A stretch of DNA of 64,000 bases from Pseudahrensia aquimaris (GCF_042676045.1 NZ_JBHTJV010000002.1:62001-126000); one strand, 5' to 3'. Shown: positions 54,949 to 64,000, numbered from the stretch's first letter. Numbers and translations are program-made. The notes: generated from the sequence alone by a model not told the origin.

Positions 54949-56025
54949 CTATTCCTTGTCCCAATTGCGCAGCGGCGTGGCACCAGCCTTACGCATTTCT
55001 TCCATGTAGAGCGACAGCACTTCGGTGCCTTTCACGCCTTTACCATCGAGATCAGCGGCCCATGCCTTGGCGGCGTTGTCCATGCCAGCCGCCCATGCCT
55101 TGCGCATGTCTTCGGGCGCTTCAACAACTGTTGCGCCGTTGGCGGCCATGATTTCCAGTGCCTTGGCGGCGAAGTTGGTAAGGTCGTCATTGTACCAGTC
55201 TTTCGCGGCGTCCGCGCCTTTGTGAAGCGCCATGCGGACGGCTTCCGGTTGGGCGTCATACCAGTCTTTGTTGGCGCCGAGCACGCCCGCGAATTGTGCG
55301 CCGAGGCCCATGCGGGTGACGTTTGGCGCAACCTCGTAGAGCTTGCCGGGAACGGCGGCGGAAGCGAAGACGATGACGCCGTCATACACGCCGGTTTTCA
55401 GTTCGTTGTAATAGGTCGTCAAATTGCCGGAAACGCCGACAGCGCCTGTGCCAGAGAGCCAGTTGATGGCCGCACCCGGCGCCGCGATTTTCTTGCCGTC
55501 CAAGTCAGCGAGCGAATTGATCGGGAATTTGGTCATCAGCAGGTAATCGTCAATGCCAATCGGCGCACCAAGATAGACGATGTTGTTGTCCGTATAAGCC
55601 TGCTGAAGACGTGCATCTTCTTTGTGCAAACGGTCCATCATGTTGGAAATCTGTTTCACATCGGACGAGACGAAGGGTGTGTAGTAGGTGACGTTCTGCA
55701 CCGCCAATTTGGCGGGGTCGAACAAAGCTTGCACCGTCCCAATTTCGGCGAGCCCCTCGCCAACCGTTTCCAACTCCTCGCCGACCTTTGCAATGGCACC
55801 GCCGGCTTGCAGATCGACGGTGAAAGTATGGCCGGAACCTTCAAGTTCCTTTTGGACTGTTGGAACGAAGACTTCCGGGATCATTTTCACCCAGCGAAAC
55901 ACGGGCGGATGGCCAGCAACGGCTGTGGCTTTCACATCGTCGGCCCATGCATTTATGGACGCGACAGGCGCTGCGCTCAAGGCAAGTACGGCGCTCAGTG
56001 TTAGGCTTGCAAGTGTCTTTTTCAT
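54949..56025 (-). CDS. TRAP transporter substrate-binding protein (DctP family), cluster 2
   Basis: The 358-residue protein starts with a signal peptide (MKKTLASLTLSAVLALSAAPVASINAWA) and has the DctP pattern (GGAIAKVGEELETVGEGLAEIG, SLADLDGKKIAAPG, YNELKTGVYDGVIVFASA; separate pieces). It is first in the minus-strand cluster 2 operon. The 14 bases before its ATG (TCTGGGAGGATACA) are the same as in cluster 1. The 201-base gap to the divergent CoA-transferase must hold the promoters of both. Confidence 0.9.
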   Translation of the reverse strand: MKKTLASLTLSAVLALSAAPVASINAWADDVKATAVAGHPPVFRWVKMIPEVFVPTVQKELEGSGHTFTVDLQAGGAIAKVGEELETVGEGLAEIGTVQALFDPAKLAVQNVTYYTPFVSSDVKQISNMMDRLHKEDARLQQAYTDNNIVYLGAPIGIDDYLLMTKFPINSLADLDGKKIAAPGAAINWLSGTGAVGVSGNLTTYYNELKTGVYDGVIVFASAAVPGKLYEVAPNVTRMGLGAQFAGVLGANKDWYDAQPEAVRMALHKGADAAKDWYNDDLTNFAAKALEIMAANGATVVEAPEDMRKAWAAGMDNAAKAWAADLDGKGVKGTEVLSLYMEEMRKAGATPLRNWDKE

Positions 56026-56226
56026 TGTATCCTCCCAGATTAAAAATTCACTCTTTCCGGCACGGCTATCCGCACCAGTGTCTGCCGCAAGTGTAAGGGT
56101 AGTTTACGTGTGATTGCAAAGCTGAATGCGGTGTTTCTTCGCCTGCTTTCGCGTTGCACTATGGCTTGCCAGCGCTATTGTCATTGGAAGTGTGCGCAGT
56201 GTGCTATTGGGGAAACAACGCATAAC

Positions 56227-57084
56227 ATGTCAAAGATTATACCTTTGAGCGAAGCGGTGGCTGGCAATATCTCCGATGGCGATGTTGCGGCTTTTGAAGG
56301 CTTTACCCATCTCATTCCGCACGCAGCGGCGCATGAGGTAATTCGTCAGGGCGTCAAAGACCTCACCCTAATCCGGATGACTCCTGATCTGGTTTACGAC
56401 CAGATGGTCGGCATGGGGGTGGTGCGGAAAATGATTTTTTCCTACGCGGGCAATCCCGGCGTGGGGCTGCTGCGACGCATCACTGACGCGATCCAGAACG
56501 GTTGGCCTCAGGCGCTGGAAATTGAAGAACATTCCCATGCCGCGATGGCAAACGCCTACGAGGCGGGTGCGGCAAACCTGCCGATGGCTGTTTTCCGTGG
56601 CTATTTGGGTGCGGGGCTGAAAGAGGTGAACCCGAACATCAAGTCCGTGACGTGTCCATTCACCGGCGAGGTATTGGCAGCCGTTCCCGCCGTTCGGCCG
56701 GATGTGACTTTTATCCATGCGCAGCGGGGCGACCGAAAGGGCAATGTTCTTATAGAGGGTATTTTGGGCGTTCAAAAAGAAGCGGTTTTGGCGGCCAAGC
56801 GAGCGGTTGTGACGGTGGAGGAAATCGTTGAGGATTTCGATGACGTGCATCCAAACGTTACGATCCTGCCGCATTGGACGATAGCTGCCGTGGCGCATGT
56901 GCCGGGCGGTGCGCATCCGTCTTATGCCCGTGGCTACTACGACCGTGATAACACCGCTTACTTGGAATGGGGTGACATTGCTTCTGACCGTAAGCGGTTT
57001 CTTGATTGGATGCGATTGAACGTGTTGGAGGCTTCGCCGGAGGACTTCGCCACGCGTGTTGCAAAGTTGAGGGTTTCGTCGTGA
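56227..57084 (+). CDS. CoA-transferase subunit A
   Basis: The 285-residue protein begins MSKIIPLSEAVAGNISDGD and continues with VAAFEGFTHLIPHAAAHEVIRQG, GNPGVGLLRRITDAI and HSHAAMANAYEAGAANLP. This is the A subunit pattern of glutaconate/3-oxoadipate-type CoA-transferases. The ATG at 56227 is used because upstream sequence in the same frame is not family-like. The stop overlaps the B subunit start (GTGA). Confidence 0.87.
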   Translation: MSKIIPLSEAVAGNISDGDVAAFEGFTHLIPHAAAHEVIRQGVKDLTLIRMTPDLVYDQMVGMGVVRKMIFSYAGNPGVGLLRRITDAIQNGWPQALEIEEHSHAAMANAYEAGAANLPMAVFRGYLGAGLKEVNPNIKSVTCPFTGEVLAAVPAVRPDVTFIHAQRGDRKGNVLIEGILGVQKEAVLAAKRAVVTVEEIVEDFDDVHPNVTILPHWTIAAVAHVPGGAHPSYARGYYDRDNTAYLEWGDIASDRKRFLDWMRLNVLEASPEDFATRVAKLRVSS

Positions 57085-57851
57085 GCAATGTCACCCCAAC
57101 CGAAATGATGACAATTGCTGCCTCACGGGCGCTCAGTAATGAGGACGTTTGCTTCGTCGGCATCGGCGCACCGTCGGCTGCTTGTAACGTTGCGCGGCTG
57201 ACTCACGCACCAGACATTACGCTGATCTATGAAAGCGGCACGATTGGCACTGCGCCATCGGTTTTGCCGCTTTCCATTGGCGACGGAGAATTGTGCGAAA
57301 CGGCACTCACCACCGTCGCGGTGCCGGAAATGTTTCGCTATTGGCTGCAAGGCGGGCGCATCACGGTTGGATTTTTGGGCGCTGCGCAATTGGACAAATT
57401 TGGCAACATCAACACCACGGTAATTGGGGATTATCACAATCCAAAAACGCGATTGCCAGGCGGAGGGGGAGCGCCGGAAATCGCTTCGTCATCAGGGCAA
57501 ATCTATATCACGATGAAACAGAGCCTGCGTGGGATGGTGGAAGCTGTCGATTTCTTTACGAGTTTTGGCCATGGCGAGGGCGGAGACCATCGGCAGCGGT
57601 TGGGCATCACCACTCGAGGGCCGACCTTGCTGATTACCGATCTGGCTGTTTGGACGCCCGATCCGATCACGAAGGAATTCATCGTTCGCTCAATGCATCC
57701 CGGCGTTACGCGCGAGCAAGTGCAGGAGACGTGCGGCTGGCAGGTTTCGTTTGACGAGGCGGTGGAAGAAACGCCTCCGCCAACAGCGGTGGAAATTTCA
57801 ACGCTGCGTGAAATCAACGAGCGCACCGCGAAGGCGCACGGCAAGAGCTAG
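57081..57851 (+). CDS. CoA-transferase subunit B
   Basis: The 256-residue protein starts at GTG 57081. It has the B subunit pattern VCFVGIGAPSAACNVARLTH, YESGTIG (its Glu is the expected catalytic residue that forms the CoA thioester), GFLGAAQLDKFGNINTT and RLPGGGGAPEIASSS. With subunit A it moves CoA from a donor such as succinyl-CoA to an acid. Next to BKACE and the ring-opening cyclase it probably activates the catabolic acid. The stop shares a CTAG with the convergent DUF2189 gene. Confidence 0.88.
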   Translation: MSNVTPTEMMTIAASRALSNEDVCFVGIGAPSAACNVARLTHAPDITLIYESGTIGTAPSVLPLSIGDGELCETALTTVAVPEMFRYWLQGGRITVGFLGAAQLDKFGNINTTVIGDYHNPKTRLPGGGGAPEIASSSGQIYITMKQSLRGMVEAVDFFTSFGHGEGGDHRQRLGITTRGPTLLITDLAVWTPDPITKEFIVRSMHPGVTREQVQETCGWQVSFDEAVEETPPPTAVEISTLREINERTAKAHGKS

Positions 57852-58645
57852 ACACTCTTAATCAGAACCTTGCGATAGAGGTGCCACGTCGCGTGGCCCA
57901 ATATGGGCACGGCGATTATTAACCCTAGGAAGCCGGGGAGCATGGCGATGAATGTTATGACTGCAATGACGATGCCCCAACCCAGCATGACAAGTGGATT
58001 CGCCATCACCGACTTCACGCTCAGAATCATGGCAGAGACAAAGTCAATTTCCTGATCCAGCAGCAATGGCATGGAGATGACAGTGATCGAAAACAGTACT
58101 GTTGCAAGAACGGCGCCGATGATTGTGCCAACGCCGATGAACAGCAAGCCGTTGGTTGTGGTTGAGATGGTGACCAAAAAACCGTCGAGCGAGGAAAACG
58201 AGGTCCATTGCAGGAACAGCGCGAGCAGCAAGCGAACTTGATAGACCCAGACCCAAAACACGAACAGCATCACAAAGGCCATCCAACCGAATTCGCGGCG
58301 CTGTTGGCGGAAGATCACACCAACAATATCGCTCCAGATGAACGGCTCGCCGCTCTCATAACGGCGGGACATTTCGTAGAAGCCTGCGGCCAGAAAAGGC
58401 GCGATCAATGGGAAGCCTACACCTGCGGCGACAATCAACCAGATTTGATCAAATAGCAGAAGCCCTGCCGAAAAGCCGATGCCGAACAGGGCAATCATAA
58501 GCCCGAAAAACATGCTGATCAGTGGCGTGATTTTGAAGTCAGCCAAGCCGTTGCTCAGAGCTGTTTTTACATCATCGCCCGTTATCGTTTGAATGGTGAA
58601 TGTATCAATCGGCTGAATGGGTGTCGGCGCATTGGATGCAGACAT
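57848..58645 (-). CDS. DUF2189-type membrane protein
   Basis: The 265-residue protein has a short hydrophilic N-terminus followed by about six hydrophobic helices: GLADFKITPLISMFFGLMIA, APFLAAGFYEMSRRYESGE and SAMILSVKSVMANPLVMLGW among them. This matches the DUF2189 family of putative integral membrane proteins of unknown function. The ATG at 58645 follows GGAGG; the longer upstream frame overlaps the ABC ATPase gene and is not credible. Confidence 0.82.
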   Translation of the reverse strand: MSASNAPTPIQPIDTFTIQTITGDDVKTALSNGLADFKITPLISMFFGLMIALFGIGFSAGLLLFDQIWLIVAAGVGFPLIAPFLAAGFYEMSRRYESGEPFIWSDIVGVIFRQQRREFGWMAFVMLFVFWVWVYQVRLLLALFLQWTSFSSLDGFLVTISTTTNGLLFIGVGTIIGAVLATVLFSITVISMPLLLDQEIDFVSAMILSVKSVMANPLVMLGWGIVIAVITFIAMLPGFLGLIIAVPILGHATWHLYRKVLIKSV

Positions 58646-58721
58646 GGCGGTATCCTCCATGAAGCAGTTGAGCATGGAAGGGAACATAGGTCTTTGACCC
58701 AGATCAAGGGAGTTTCGCCGC

Positions 58722-59687
58722 TTATTCAGCCAGATGGCACGCGACACGAGCCTTGCCGACAGGCCGTAAAGCGGGGCGTTCGCTCTTGCAGCGATCAATG
58801 GCAATGGGGCAGCGCGGATGGAAGACGCAACCCGATGGCGGGTTGATCGGATCGGGGATTTCGCCTTCGGGAAGGTCTGCCTCCCGGCCAAAGCCATCCA
58901 GTTTCGGTGCAGCAGCAAGCAACATGCGGGTATAGGGGTGTTTGGGATCGTCGAAGAGTTCGTCGCGAGCGGCCTCTTCCACCAGTCCACCGAGATAGAG
59001 CACGCCAACAACATCGGCCATGTGGCGCACGACCGTGAGGTCGTGGCTGATGAAAAGGAAAGTCAGGCCGAATTCGTCCTTCAGATCGCTCATCAGGTTT
59101 AGCACCTGAGCCTGCACTGACACATCCAATGCCGAGGTTGGCTCGTCGCAGACGATCAGGCGCGGTTCGGAAGCGAGCGCGCGGGCGATGCAGATGCGCT
59201 GACGCTGGCCGCCTGAAAACTCGTGAGGAAATTTACCAGCGTCTGTTGCGGACAGGCCCACTTGTTCCAGCAGCTTCTCCGCCAAACCATCCACCTTTCC
59301 ACCCTGCGCGGCGACGGGTTCGGCGATGATATCGCGCACCCGCCAGCGGGGATTGAGGCTTGCATAGGGGTCTTGAAAGATCATCTGAATATCAGAGCGG
59401 ATATGGTCCACCGCTTTGGCGTCTTGCTCGCGGTAGAGGTCCACGCCTTCGATTTCCACCGAACCGGAAGACGGCGGCAGAAGGCCGACGATGATTTTGC
59501 CGATGGTCGATTTGCCGGAACCGGATTCGCCAACGAGGGCGTAAACCGTCTTTTCCTCGATCTCGAAACTTACGTCAGCCACCGCCGTCAGCATTGCCTT
59601 TTCGCGGCGCTCAATAAGGCGGTTGAGCCATGGTTTGGAGACGTCGAAAATGCGGATCAGGTCTTTGACGGAAACGAGGCTGGGCAT
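58722..59687 (-). CDS. Peptide/nickel-type ABC transporter ATP-binding protein (DppF type)
   Basis: The 321-residue ATPase has Walker A GESGSGKST, signature FSGGQRQRI, Walker B LIVCDEPTSALD and the oligopeptide-type C-terminal Cys-rich motif (PSGCVFHPRCP). It starts at ATG 59687, which overlaps the stop of the D gene by one base. Last gene of a five-gene importer operon. The substrate may be a peptide, opine or other small solute. Confidence 0.92.
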   Translation of the reverse strand: MPSLVSVKDLIRIFDVSKPWLNRLIERREKAMLTAVADVSFEIEEKTVYALVGESGSGKSTIGKIIVGLLPPSSGSVEIEGVDLYREQDAKAVDHIRSDIQMIFQDPYASLNPRWRVRDIIAEPVAAQGGKVDGLAEKLLEQVGLSATDAGKFPHEFSGGQRQRICIARALASEPRLIVCDEPTSALDVSVQAQVLNLMSDLKDEFGLTFLFISHDLTVVRHMADVVGVLYLGGLVEEAARDELFDDPKHPYTRMLLAAAPKLDGFGREADLPEGEIPDPINPPSGCVFHPRCPIAIDRCKSERPALRPVGKARVACHLAE

Positions 59688-60673
59688 CACTTTTCCTCTC
59701 CGGCAAACCAACAGGCGGCGCGGCCTTCATGGGCATCCAGACGCGGTCGTGGGTCGGTGCGGCATTTGTCTTGCGCGCGTGTGCAGCGTGGGTTGAAGGC
59801 GCAGCCGGTGGGCAGCGCGTCGAGGCGTGGCATCGAACCTTCGATCTGTACCAAACGGTCGCGGCCTGCGGAGGCGAGTGGCGTCGAACCCATCAAGCCG
59901 ATTGTGTAGGGGTGCGTTGGTGCTGACAGAACTTCACGGGCGGAACCGAGTTCCGCCATGCGGCCAGCATACATGACAGCGACACGGTCTGCTGTCTCGG
60001 CAATCACGCCCATGTCGTGAGTGATGAGCATGATGGCGGTCCCGCGTTCACGGCATAGCCTGCGCAGCAGCGCGATGATCTGGGCTTGGACGGAGACATC
60101 AAGGGCGGTCGTCGGCTCGTCTGCGATGATGAGTGAGGGTTCAGCGCAAAGGGCGAGTGCAATGACAACGCGTTGGCGCATGCCGCCGGAGAATTGGTGT
60201 GGATAGGCGTCGATGCGTTCTTCCGCGGCGGGAATGCCAACTTCGCGCAGGCCCTCGATGGCGCGTTGATTGGCTTCGGATTCCGATGCGTCGAGATGTT
60301 CCAATATCGTCTCGCGCAATTGGTCACCGATGGTGAGCAACGGGTTGAGCGAGGTGAGGGGGTCTTGAAACACCATGCCGATATGCTTGCCGCGCAGGCG
60401 GCGCATGGCTTCGCCTTTTAAGTGGTCGATGCGTTCGTTTTGAAGCCAGATTTCACCGCCGGAAATGTGGGTGGGTGCGGTGAGCAGACCAATGACGGCG
60501 TTGCCGGTCATGGACTTGCCCGCGCCAGATTCGCCAACCACGCCAAGGATTTCACCAGCTGCGATGTCGAAGGAGACTTCGTCCACCGGCTTCAGCACGC
60601 CGTTGCGCGTCGGGATGGAGACCGACAGGTCGCGCACGGACAGGACCGGGTAATTGCTCAATGTGTCAGACAT
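59687..60673 (-). CDS. Peptide/nickel-type ABC transporter ATP-binding protein (DppD type)
   Basis: The 328-residue ATPase has Walker A GESGAGKSM, with Met in place of the usual Thr/Ser. It also has QDPLTSLNP, signature FSGGMRQRV, Walker B LIIADEPTTALD and the C-terminal LPTGCAFNPRC. It starts at ATG 60673, overlapping the permease stop by one base (TGATG); the frame extends upstream inside the permease gene without family similarity. Confidence 0.92.
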   Translation of the reverse strand: MSDTLSNYPVLSVRDLSVSIPTRNGVLKPVDEVSFDIAAGEILGVVGESGAGKSMTGNAVIGLLTAPTHISGGEIWLQNERIDHLKGEAMRRLRGKHIGMVFQDPLTSLNPLLTIGDQLRETILEHLDASESEANQRAIEGLREVGIPAAEERIDAYPHQFSGGMRQRVVIALALCAEPSLIIADEPTTALDVSVQAQIIALLRRLCRERGTAIMLITHDMGVIAETADRVAVMYAGRMAELGSAREVLSAPTHPYTIGLMGSTPLASAGRDRLVQIEGSMPRLDALPTGCAFNPRCTRAQDKCRTDPRPRLDAHEGRAACWFAGEEK

Positions 60674-61590
60674 CAGCGCAACTTTGGATTGAGCGCGTCG
60701 CGCAGCCAATCGCCCAGCAGGTTGACGGAAAGCGCAAGCGCCAGAAGCGTGATTGATGGGAACAGGATGATCCACCATTCACCTGAAAACAGATAGCCTT
60801 GGCCGATACGGATGAGCGTGCCCAGCGACGGCTGTGTCGGTGGTGCGCCAACGCCAAGGAAGGAGAGTGTGGCTTCCGCGATGATGGCAAGCGCCAGCGA
60901 AATTGTGGCGATGACGAGCACGGGGGAAAGAACGTTTGGCAGGATGTGGCGCAGCATGATGGCGCCGGGCTTGCGGCCGATAAGGCGGGCGGCCTGCACG
61001 TATTCCTTGTTCTTCTCCACCAGCGTTGCGCCGCGCACAACGCGCGCGAACTGCACCCAGTCCGACAGGCCGATGGCAATGATGAGCACCCAGATTGCCA
61101 TTTCATCGCGCATGTCCACCGGCGTGATGCCCTTGGCGATGCCGAAGATCAGCATGGCGACGAGAATGGCGGGGAAGGTAAGTTGCACGTCTGCGACCCG
61201 CATTATAATCGTTTCTGTCCAACCGCCCACATAGCCCGCAAGAAGACCAAGTGTGACGCCGAGAATGAGTGCAAACGATACTGCGGCAAACCCAACGAAC
61301 AGTGAGATGCGCATGCCGTAGAGGATGGTGGAGAAAACATCACGGCCCTGATCGTCCGTGCCGAGCCAGAAAACATCTCCGGTGAAAGCGTTTGGCTCCA
61401 TCGGTCTTGAGAAGCCGTTCATCAGGTTCAGCGAGCCGGGGTCGAAAGGATTGTAGGGCGCGATGAGAGGCGCGAAGATTGCGGCCAACACGAGCAGCAG
61501 GACAACGCCGAGCGATATGATAGCCACGGGCGAATGGCGGAATGACCAAGCGAAATCGCTTTGCCAGAGGCGGGAGAGAGTATCTGTCAT
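60673..61590 (-). CDS. Peptide/nickel-type ABC transporter permease (DppC type)
   Basis: The 305-residue permease has an N-terminal hydrophobic segment, APYNPFDPGSLNLMNGFSRP, FWLGTDDQGRDVFSTILYG and the EAA-loop region AARLIGRKPGAIMLRHILPNV. These are DppC/OppC hallmarks. It starts 1 base after the B permease stop. Confidence 0.92.
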   Translation of the reverse strand: MTDTLSRLWQSDFAWSFRHSPVAIISLGVVLLLVLAAIFAPLIAPYNPFDPGSLNLMNGFSRPMEPNAFTGDVFWLGTDDQGRDVFSTILYGMRISLFVGFAAVSFALILGVTLGLLAGYVGGWTETIIMRVADVQLTFPAILVAMLIFGIAKGITPVDMRDEMAIWVLIIAIGLSDWVQFARVVRGATLVEKNKEYVQAARLIGRKPGAIMLRHILPNVLSPVLVIATISLALAIIAEATLSFLGVGAPPTQPSLGTLIRIGQGYLFSGEWWIILFPSITLLALALSVNLLGDWLRDALNPKLR

Positions 61591-61591
61591 A

Positions 61592-62572
61592 TCAGTGCCC
61601 CGCCGAGCGGTCGACGCGCAGCCGTGGGTCGATGCTGAAATAGAGAATATCGACGATCAGGTTTATCGCCACGAACATGACCGAGATGAGCATGAGATAT
61701 GCGGCCATGACTGGAATATCGACGAATTGGATGGCGTTGATGAACAACAAGCCAACGCCCGGCCATTGGAACACGGTCTCCGTGATGATGGCAAAGGCGA
61801 TGATTGCGCCCAGTTGCAGGCCGGTGACGGTGATGACCGGAACGAGCGTGTTTTTCAACGCGTGGCGAAAATGCAGTGTGCGGTCGCGCAGCCCGCGGGC
61901 GCGGGCGAAACGGATATAGTCGGCGCGCAGCACATCCAGCATTTCAGATCGGACCAGCCGCATGATCAGCGTCATTTGATAGAGGCCGAGCGTGATGGCG
62001 GGCAGGATGATGGCCTTAAGGCCTGAAGACGTGAGAAAGCCTGTCGTCCAACCGCCGATCTGCACCGTGTCTCCGCGTCCGAAACTGGGCAGCCAGCCAA
62101 GTTCTACTGCGAAGAGATAGATCAGCAAGATACCTATCAGAAATGTTGGCAGCGACACGCCTATGAGCGATGTTGCCATGATCACGTTGGCGGCTATTCC
62201 GTCTCGTTTGATGGCAGTGAAAACGCCGAGCACTACGCCAAAGAAGATTGCCAATATGCCGGAGACAAATGCGAGTTCCAGCGTTGCGGGCGCGCGCTCT
62301 TTGAGGATTGCAGCGACCGGGCGGCCTTGGCGATAGGAAATGCCAAAATTTCCCTGCGCGGCGTTTTGCAGAAATTTTCCGTATTGCACGATGAAAGGCT
62401 GGTCGAGGCCCAGTTCGCCCCGCAGACGTTCAATGTCGGCATCTGTTCGCTCTTGGCCGAGCATGTTGTCGATCGGGTCGCCGACAAACCGGAACATGGA
62501 GAACGCCACCAGCCCGACGACGAGCAGCACAACGAAGGACTGGAAGACCCGCCTGATGATGAATGCCAGCAT
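61592..62572 (-). CDS. Peptide/nickel-type ABC transporter permease (DppB type)
   Basis: The 326-residue permease begins MLAFIIRRVFQSFVVLLVVG and has the DppB pattern RGELGLDQPFIVQYGKFL, GNFGISYRQGRPVAAIL and the EAA-loop RARGLRDRTLHFRHALKNTLVPVITV (given in parts). It lies 24 bases after the binding-protein stop. Confidence 0.92.
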   Translation of the reverse strand: MLAFIIRRVFQSFVVLLVVGLVAFSMFRFVGDPIDNMLGQERTDADIERLRGELGLDQPFIVQYGKFLQNAAQGNFGISYRQGRPVAAILKERAPATLELAFVSGILAIFFGVVLGVFTAIKRDGIAANVIMATSLIGVSLPTFLIGILLIYLFAVELGWLPSFGRGDTVQIGGWTTGFLTSSGLKAIILPAITLGLYQMTLIMRLVRSEMLDVLRADYIRFARARGLRDRTLHFRHALKNTLVPVITVTGLQLGAIIAFAIITETVFQWPGVGLLFINAIQFVDIPVMAAYLMLISVMFVAINLIVDILYFSIDPRLRVDRSAGH

Positions 62573-62596
62573 ATTTCGCGCCCCCGGTCCCGCCGC

Positions 62597-64000
62597 CTAG
62601 TTTTTCGTCACCCAACGCAGGATGAGGAAATTGTCCGGACGCTGGGTAAGCGAAACGGTATCGCGGGTGCCCCAGATCAGCGGCTGTACGTAAAGCGGCA
62701 CGTAGGCGACTTCGTCCTGCATGATTTTCGCACTGGCATTCAGCATGGCTTGGCGTTTTGCATCGTCAATTTCCGACTGGATCTGCGGCAGCATGGCATC
62801 AATTTCAGCGTTTGAATAATCGCCAAAATTCCAGCTGCCGAGTTTCTTTTCGCTGTCGGGCGTGTGGGCCAGAAAGCGGATCGGATGTTCCGCGTCGAAC
62901 GTGCCGGGGGACCAGCCGAGCAGATACATGTCGAAATTGTCGGCCCGAAGTTCCGGCCAGTAGGTGCGAACGGGCATGGCGTCGAGTTCTGACTTGATGC
63001 CGACCTGCGCCAACATGCTGACCACGGCTTGGCAGACGGCCTCATCGTTCAGATAGCGGTCGTTGGGGCATTTTAAGCCGAAGGAAAAGCCGTTGGGATA
63101 GCCTGCCTCCGTGAGCAGTGATTTTGCCTTTTCCAGATCGACCGCCGGGCGGGTGCCGAGGTCTTCGGAATAGCCGCGCATGGCGGGGCTGACCAATTGC
63201 GAGGCGGGTTGAGCTGCGCCGCGCATGATTGTCTGAATAATTGCGTCGACATTGACCGCATGGGCGACGGCTTGGCGCACGCGTACGTCTTTGAACGGAT
63301 TGGGCTTGCCCGCATCGGCGCCGTATTTCAGCGTATCGGCTGCATGGGGGAAGCCGAGCATGATGACGCGCGCTTCAATGCCTTCGATCACTTTGATGCC
63401 CTCAGATTGTTTCAGCCGCGCTGCGTCTTGGATGGGCACAGGGTTGATCATGTCCACATTGCCAGCCAACAGGGCGGCGACGGAGGTGGCTGAATTCTGG
63501 ATGGGGGTGAATTCGGCGCGGGTGAGATTGTGCTCCGGCGTGCCCCACCAGTTTTCAAACGGTTCCAGAACGGTTTTCAGGCCCGGTTGGCGTTCAACCA
63601 GTTTGAACGCGCCCGTGCCGTTGGTGTTTAGCGTGGCGTGGGTCTCGGTGTCTTTGGCGGGCACAGTGGCGTTGTTCGCTTCGCTCCAGCCTTTGTCCAT
63701 GATCATGAAGTTGGCGATGGAATCGGGGAAGATCGGGTTTGGCGCCTTGGTGAGGAAGTCGATGGTGAAATCGTCCACCACCTTCACTTCGGAGACCGGC
63801 GCGAACCACGAGCGGGTGTCGGCGGTTTCGCCCGATGCGCGCTGGTAGGAGAAAAGCACGTCTTCTGCGGTGAAAGCCGAGCCGTCGTGGAATGTCACGC
63901 CCTTGCGGAGGTTAAAGCGCCAGCCGGTGTCACCAAGTGGCTCCCAGCTTTCAGCCAGCGCTCCTTCGATTGCCATCGTCTTGGAGCGGCGCACGAGGCC
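62597..64000 (-). CDS. Peptide/nickel-type ABC transporter substrate-binding protein (5' truncated by window edge)
   Basis: The frame runs off the right edge of the window, so the signal peptide and first residues are missing. The visible 467 residues are SBP_bac_5 type: EGALAESWEPLGDTGWRFNLRKGVTFHDGS (in the usual order), FSYQRASG, GTGAFKLVERQPG, VRVRQAVAHAVN and LLGWSPGTFDAEHPI. It is first in the operon and delivers the ligand to the B/C permeases. Confidence 0.9.
   Translation of the reverse strand, partial: GLVRRSKTMAIEGALAESWEPLGDTGWRFNLRKGVTFHDGSAFTAEDVLFSYQRASGETADTRSWFAPVSEVKVVDDFTIDFLTKAPNPIFPDSIANFMIMDKGWSEANNATVPAKDTETHATLNTNGTGAFKLVERQPGLKTVLEPFENWWGTPEHNLTRAEFTPIQNSATSVAALLAGNVDMINPVPIQDAARLKQSEGIKVIEGIEARVIMLGFPHAADTLKYGADAGKPNPFKDVRVRQAVAHAVNVDAIIQTIMRGAAQPASQLVSPAMRGYSEDLGTRPAVDLEKAKSLLTEAGYPNGFSFGLKCPNDRYLNDEAVCQAVVSMLAQVGIKSELDAMPVRTYWPELRADNFDMYLLGWSPGTFDAEHPIRFLAHTPDSEKKLGSWNFGDYSNAEIDAMLPQIQSEIDDAKRQAMLNASAKIMQDEVAYVPLYVQPLIWGTRDTVSLTQRPDNFLILRWVTKN

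Noticed and set aside
54766..56004. 412-codon plus-strand open frame opposite the cluster 2 TRAP genes
   Set aside because: It is antisense to DctQ and DctP, which have clear signal peptide, family motifs and operon structure; the predicted product is Cys/His/Phe-rich without recognisable motifs.

Overview
The window looks like the chromosome of an alphaproteobacterium, probably Hyphomicrobiales or a marine relative. This rests on a LexA box of the alphaproteobacterial GAAC-N7-GAAC type in front of an imuA-imuB-dnaE2 cassette, on several CoxMSL-type, TRAP and Liv-type catabolic operons, and on moderately high GC. It is a gene-dense catabolic region. No rRNA, tRNA, CRISPR array or intact mobile element was seen. 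The only mobile-element trace is a tyrosine-recombinase fossil at about 9 kb.

Region 1 (1-9.2 kb) holds the 3' part of an RTX-exported family 9 glycoside hydrolase, then the SOS mutagenesis cassette imuA-imuB-dnaE2 behind a LexA box, then the recombinase fossil.

Region 2 (9.3-34.2 kb) is the most unusual part: about 21 consecutive genes on the minus strand, many joined by ATGA or TGATG overlaps. In transcription order they are: a Liv-type binding protein, an aldehyde dehydrogenase, an AraC regulator, LivH, LivM, LivG, a LivF fused to a Tm-1-like (UPF0261) domain, and a TIM-barrel 'PEP hydrolase' (the other half of plant/fungal Tm-1). Next come a 1160-residue flotillin-like protein with 60 uninterrupted 11-residue repeats, two SRPBCC proteins, and the FAD, 2Fe-2S and (split) molybdopterin subunits of a xanthine dehydrogenase/CO dehydrogenase-type hydroxylase. 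The run ends with MoxR (CoxD-like) and CoxE-like maturation factors, an amidohydrolase, a metallo-beta-lactamase-fold lactonase, an SMP-30 lactonase fused to an isochorismatase-like hydrolase, and an SDR dehydrogenase. The inferred logic is uptake, molybdenum-dependent hydroxylation and hydrolytic ring/amide opening of an unknown, possibly cyclic or nitrogen-containing, substrate. The giant flotillin is an unexplained membrane component.

Region 3 (34.5-40 kb) has a second large RTX protein, a TIGR03643/DUF2805 protein, a malonyl-CoA synthetase (MatB) and a YciI-like protein.

Region 4 (40.1-57.9 kb) holds two catabolic modules, each with an OsmC protein and a complete TRAP transporter. The first is nitroreductase-OsmC-TRAP(P,Q,M)-intradiol ring-cleavage dioxygenase, with a GntR regulator at its end. 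The second is OsmC-BKACE-cyclase-TRAP(M,Q,P), with a divergent CoA-transferase pair. An enolase-superfamily enzyme and a DUF4173-response regulator-histidine kinase operon lie between them.

Region 5 (57.8-64 kb) has a DUF2189 membrane protein and a peptide/nickel-type ABC transporter (binding protein, B, C, D, F) whose binding-protein gene runs off the window edge. All functional assignments are from motif recognition by eye; no database search was possible.
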